A stretch of 64,000 nt of DNA from Paenibacillus sp. AN1007. GTDB lineage: Bacteria > Bacillota > Bacilli > Paenibacillales > Paenibacillaceae. The stretch spans positions 3,187,501 to 3,251,500 of the forward strand of contig NZ_CP159992.1 in assembly GCF_040702995.1 (NCBI RefSeq). The letters run 5' to 3'. A program made the translations under genes and the position numbers. Shown piece after piece: positions 61,853 to 64,000 of the stretch (position 1 is its first letter; the number at the start of each line of letters is the position of its first letter). Under the pieces are notes generated by a model that was not told the DNA's origin, did not search any database, and saw nothing but the letters and a program-made list of their open reading frames with translations.

Positions 61853-62374
61853 TCACTTTTTAAAAAGCGTGTTGATGATCCTGTCGGCACATTCTTTAGG
61901 CGTGTGCCTGCTCGTATCGATAGTATAACTGTATTGAATATCGGAAGCCATCATTCGGTGCTGCTCTTCCGACTGATCTTCTCTTCGGTCACCACGTTCA
62001 ATATTGCGCTGACGACAGATCTCCAGAGGACAATACAGCTCCACAATATCCAGTGGATATCCTTCAAAAATCGTTTTGACTTGTTCATAATGCGGCGCAA
62101 GCTCCGGTCGTTCCACCAGAATTCCATCGATCAATACATGCTTGCCGTGGTCTGAAAACAGCTTGGCTGTATGATACATCAGCACTATGGCTTCGCTTAA
62201 ATACTTCCAGTAATCGGTCTGGAGATGTTTGTCTCCGATTGTGTTCTCAAATAAATCATTCGCCACAACGTAGAAGAATGGATCATCGTAAGACTGCATC
62301 TCTTCTACGATAGACGTTTTTCCCGAGCTTGTTACGCCATTCAAAAAAATAATTCTGCCTTTGCCTTTTTCCAT
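61853..62374 (-). CDS. Chloramphenicol phosphotransferase-like P-loop kinase
   Basis: The 173-residue protein has Walker A near the N terminus (FLNGVTSSGKTSIVEEM) and the CPT-like pattern FYVVANDLFENTIG, VLIDGILVERPE, VELYCPLEICRQRNIERGDR and YTIDTSRHTPKECADRI. The family contains chloramphenicol 3-O-phosphotransferase and many kinases of unknown substrate, so antibiotic resistance is not implied. The ATG with GGAAG about 10 bases upstream was chosen over one 15 codons earlier. It is read in the same direction as the downstream small genes. Confidence 0.85.
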   Translation of the reverse strand: MEKGKGRIIFLNGVTSSGKTSIVEEMQSYDDPFFYVVANDLFENTIGDKHLQTDYWKYLSEAIVLMYHTAKLFSDHGKHVLIDGILVERPELAPHYEQVKTIFEGYPLDIVELYCPLEICRQRNIERGDRREDQSEEQHRMMASDIQYSYTIDTSRHTPKECADRIINTLFKK

Positions 62375-62510
62375 TATGTTATCTTCCTTTGCTAAAGTCT
62401 CATTTCCAAAACATTTCACAACCTACATTTTGCAGCAAACCCATTCTGTTTGGGTTCACTATAGTGAGTAGGTCAAGCGGCGCCAACCCATGGATTGTTC
62501 TCCATGATTT

Positions 62511-63239
62511 CTACGCAAGCGGCCTCATACTTTGATTAACCTGCTGCACAGTCGAGTACGAAGAATCTTGATAAATCAAACCATTCAGCTGCATTCCAAA
62601 AGCACATCCACCATCGATGCCAATCTTGTCTGCGGCAAACCAAACATCCGCTTTTCCATGAATATCGATCGTTTTGGTATGTCCAAAGACCACTTTTTTG
62701 TATAAATCTGTAAACGTATGCTGGATAAATTTATGTTTGATATACATAAAATCATGCTCCGGCTGCTGCTTCCAATCACTATAATCCGGGTTCAATCCAG
62801 CATGAACATAAATATGGTTTTCATCTTCATGGAATAGCGGCAGGCTGCTCAAAAAATGAATATGGTGGCTGTAGTCCGATTGAATAGATTTCCTCGCCTG
62901 CTGCAGCCGTGTATCCGAAATTTCATCTTTCAGCTGACAGTAACTTTCAAGCGTTGGAAGCCCTCCATGTTCCATAAATCTGGATTGAATAGCGGAACTC
63001 CCCTCTTGTATAAAATCTACGAACCGCTGGTCGTGGTTGCCTTTTAATGCGACCGCATGATGTTCGTGTACTAATTTCATCACCTTATCCACAACTTCTT
63101 TACTGCTGGGACCTCGATCTACATAGTCCCCTAGCAGCATTAACTGATCATAGGTCGAATTGTAATCGACATCATGTAATAACTGGTTAAACGTATCAAT
63201 ACAACCATGAATATCACTAACCATGAGCGTTCGATGCAT
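62511..63239 (-). CDS. Metallophosphoesterase (PP2A/PrpE-like phosphatase)
   Basis: The 242-residue cytoplasmic protein has the full metallophosphoesterase motif series: MVSDIHGCID, LLGDYVDRGPSS, ALKGNHDQRF, VHAGLNPD and VFGHTKT. This class removes phosphate from phosphoproteins or splits diadenosine polyphosphates. The ATG directly before MVSDIHG was chosen because GGAGG lies 9 bases upstream; longer versions would overlap the methyltransferase gene. It follows that gene closely on the same strand. Confidence 0.92.
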   Translation of the reverse strand: MHRTLMVSDIHGCIDTFNQLLHDVDYNSTYDQLMLLGDYVDRGPSSKEVVDKVMKLVHEHHAVALKGNHDQRFVDFIQEGSSAIQSRFMEHGGLPTLESYCQLKDEISDTRLQQARKSIQSDYSHHIHFLSSLPLFHEDENHIYVHAGLNPDYSDWKQQPEHDFMYIKHKFIQHTFTDLYKKVVFGHTKTIDIHGKADVWFAADKIGIDGGCAFGMQLNGLIYQDSSYSTVQQVNQSMRPLA

Positions 63240-63307
63240 CGAAAACCACCTCCATTTCATCTCTTTGAAGAAGCAAGGAATACCTGAAAGCCGCTGCATC
63301 TGCTCTA

Positions 63308-63913
63308 TTAAATTAACTTTCTGATCTTCATACAATAAAAGCTGGCATTCGGGTACCGATTGAACTCTTCGATATGTACTAACTCCAACTTTAACTCATG
63401 TAATATTTCAAATAATTCTTCTTTTTTATGATATTTATCAAAATCCATGTACATCCATTGACCATTTGGTTTTAATACATCGGATATTTTTTGCAAAGCT
63501 TTACGGTATGCGCCTGTCTCATGAAGAGCTGAACCGATCATCGTGACGAGATCATAATGATGTTGAGGCAGCTTGCTTACTAAAAAGTCTTCACATATTA
63601 CTGTAGAGGCATTGGGATGCCCCTCCCTATGCTGCCGGTATTTGAATATGTTACAAATATAAGAATCGATATCGATACTCGTCAAACAACCTGATCCGTT
63701 TATAAGATATCCGATATAATCATCCCATTCGCCTACGCCAATCCCTACATTAAGCGCATTCATCCCGCTGAACACATCAAAGTGTTTGGCTAAAAACTCC
63801 CTCGTCCCCAGTTCCAAATACAAGCCTGCAGGCGAGAGATTCCACTGATAGGCTTCCTTTTCTCTCATATTTAAATAAAAATTCAATAGATCTTGATCAT
63901 TCATCCCTATCAC
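63308..63913 (-). CDS. SAM-dependent methyltransferase
   Basis: The 201-residue protein has motif I ALNVGIGVGEWDDYIG, the acidic LTSIDIDSYICNI, YDLVTMIGSALHETGAYRKAL and DVLKPNGQWMYMDFDK, typical of class I methyltransferases. The acceptor is unknown. A GTG with GGAG 5 bases upstream is the likely start; an ATG three codons later is possible. It lies upstream of the phosphatase gene. Confidence 0.82.
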   Translation of the reverse strand: MIGMNDQDLLNFYLNMREKEAYQWNLSPAGLYLELGTREFLAKHFDVFSGMNALNVGIGVGEWDDYIGYLINGSGCLTSIDIDSYICNIFKYRQHREGHPNASTVICEDFLVSKLPQHHYDLVTMIGSALHETGAYRKALQKISDVLKPNGQWMYMDFDKYHKKEELFEILHELKLELVHIEEFNRYPNASFYCMKIRKLI

Positions 63914-63955
63914 CCGATCTCCAAATATAATAAAATACCCTCAGCGTACGAATGA

Positions 63956-64000
63956 CTACTGCTGCTTGTACTTTTCATCAAACTCCTTATCTCTCATTTT
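63956..64000 (-). CDS. C-terminal end of a gene running in from beyond the window (partial)
   Basis: The last 45 bases, read on the minus strand, keep an open frame (KMRDKEFDEKYKQQ) to a TAG stop at 63956. The charged tail looks coding, but too little is present to name the protein. Confidence 0.35.
   Translation of the reverse strand, partial: KMRDKEFDEKYKQQ

Noticed and set aside
62390..62510. Short inverted repeats between the CPT-like and phosphatase genes (including TCACTATAGTGA) as a terminator.
   Set aside because: Stems are only 5-6 bases and no T run follows on the minus strand.
1..64000. CRISPR arrays, tRNA or rRNA genes, riboswitches and prophage genes.
   Set aside because: No regularly spaced repeats, no clover-leaf or rRNA-like sequence, no recognisable riboswitch core and no phage structural genes were seen.

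Overview
The window reads as a chromosomal segment of a Paenibacillus-like Firmicute. The inference rests on family content: an SLH-anchored GH18 protein, several YesM/YesN/AraC-type sugar regulators, CUT1 sugar transporters without their own ATPase, a DUF5696 protein beside such transporters, and strong AGGAGG ribosome binding sites with frequent GTG/TTG starts. No rRNA, tRNA or CRISPR array was seen. Most genes are on the minus strand.

Layout. (1) 0-12.3 kb: single genes and short operons, namely a GH18 cell-wall protein, a nitroreductase with a clear promoter and operator, an AraC regulator, a glutathione peroxidase, an APH-fold kinase, small proteins, a secreted GH5 cellulase, an alpha/beta hydrolase and a run of GNAT acetyltransferases ending in a NIPSNAP protein. 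(2) 12.36-14.2 kb: a decaying IS200/IS605 element (tnpA plus a frameshifted tnpB, an omega-RNA-like right end, and a second relic right end upstream). (3) 14.4-15.4 kb: a DUF2691 gene and a TmrB-like kinase. (4) 15.5-25.9 kb: a YtfQ/YtfR/YtfT/YjfF-like CUT2 sugar importer, transcribed away from a histidine kinase/response regulator/binding-protein trio. The promoter-proximal binding protein carries a one-base frameshift, and a second binding protein sits at the far end of the operon. (5) 26.0-33.8 kb: an AraC regulator followed by a YesOPQ-like CUT1 importer, an 851-residue protein of unknown function and a GH105 unsaturated glucuronyl/galacturonyl hydrolase, which looks like uptake and cytoplasmic breakdown of pectin-type oligosaccharides. 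(6) 34.0-40.4 kb: acetyltransferases, two methyltransferases, a DUF1569 protein, and an AraC regulator whose promoter contains a perfect Fur box, followed by a small cupin. (7) 40.6-57.1 kb: the most unusual region. It is a long same-strand array with one strong, operator-bearing promoter, encoding two tandem paralogous binding proteins, a 970-residue fusion of carbohydrate-binding-like domains with a binding protein, two CUT1 permease pairs, a membrane-anchored NHL propeller/TPR protein, a YIP1 membrane protein, a large exported DUF5696 protein and a GH30 hydrolase. (8) 57.2-64 kb: short unrelated genes (HAD hydrolase, acetamidase/formamidase, DinB, DUF5662, DUF6886, a nucleotidyltransferase-like protein, a CPT-like kinase, a metallophosphoesterase and a methyltransferase).

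How it works together. Three separate sugar systems (regions 4, 5 and 7) share one logic: lipoprotein or membrane-anchored binding proteins capture oligosaccharides, membrane permeases import them, and hydrolases (GH105, GH30, perhaps the 851-residue and DUF5696 proteins) process them. Control comes from YesM/YesN-type or AraC-type regulators and, at several promoters, CcpA-like cre sites. The CUT1 systems encode no ATPase and would need a shared MsmX-type ATPase from elsewhere. Sub-300-base gaps not listed below showed only ribosome binding sites or short AT-rich spacers. All assignments come from reading the sequence; no database search was run.
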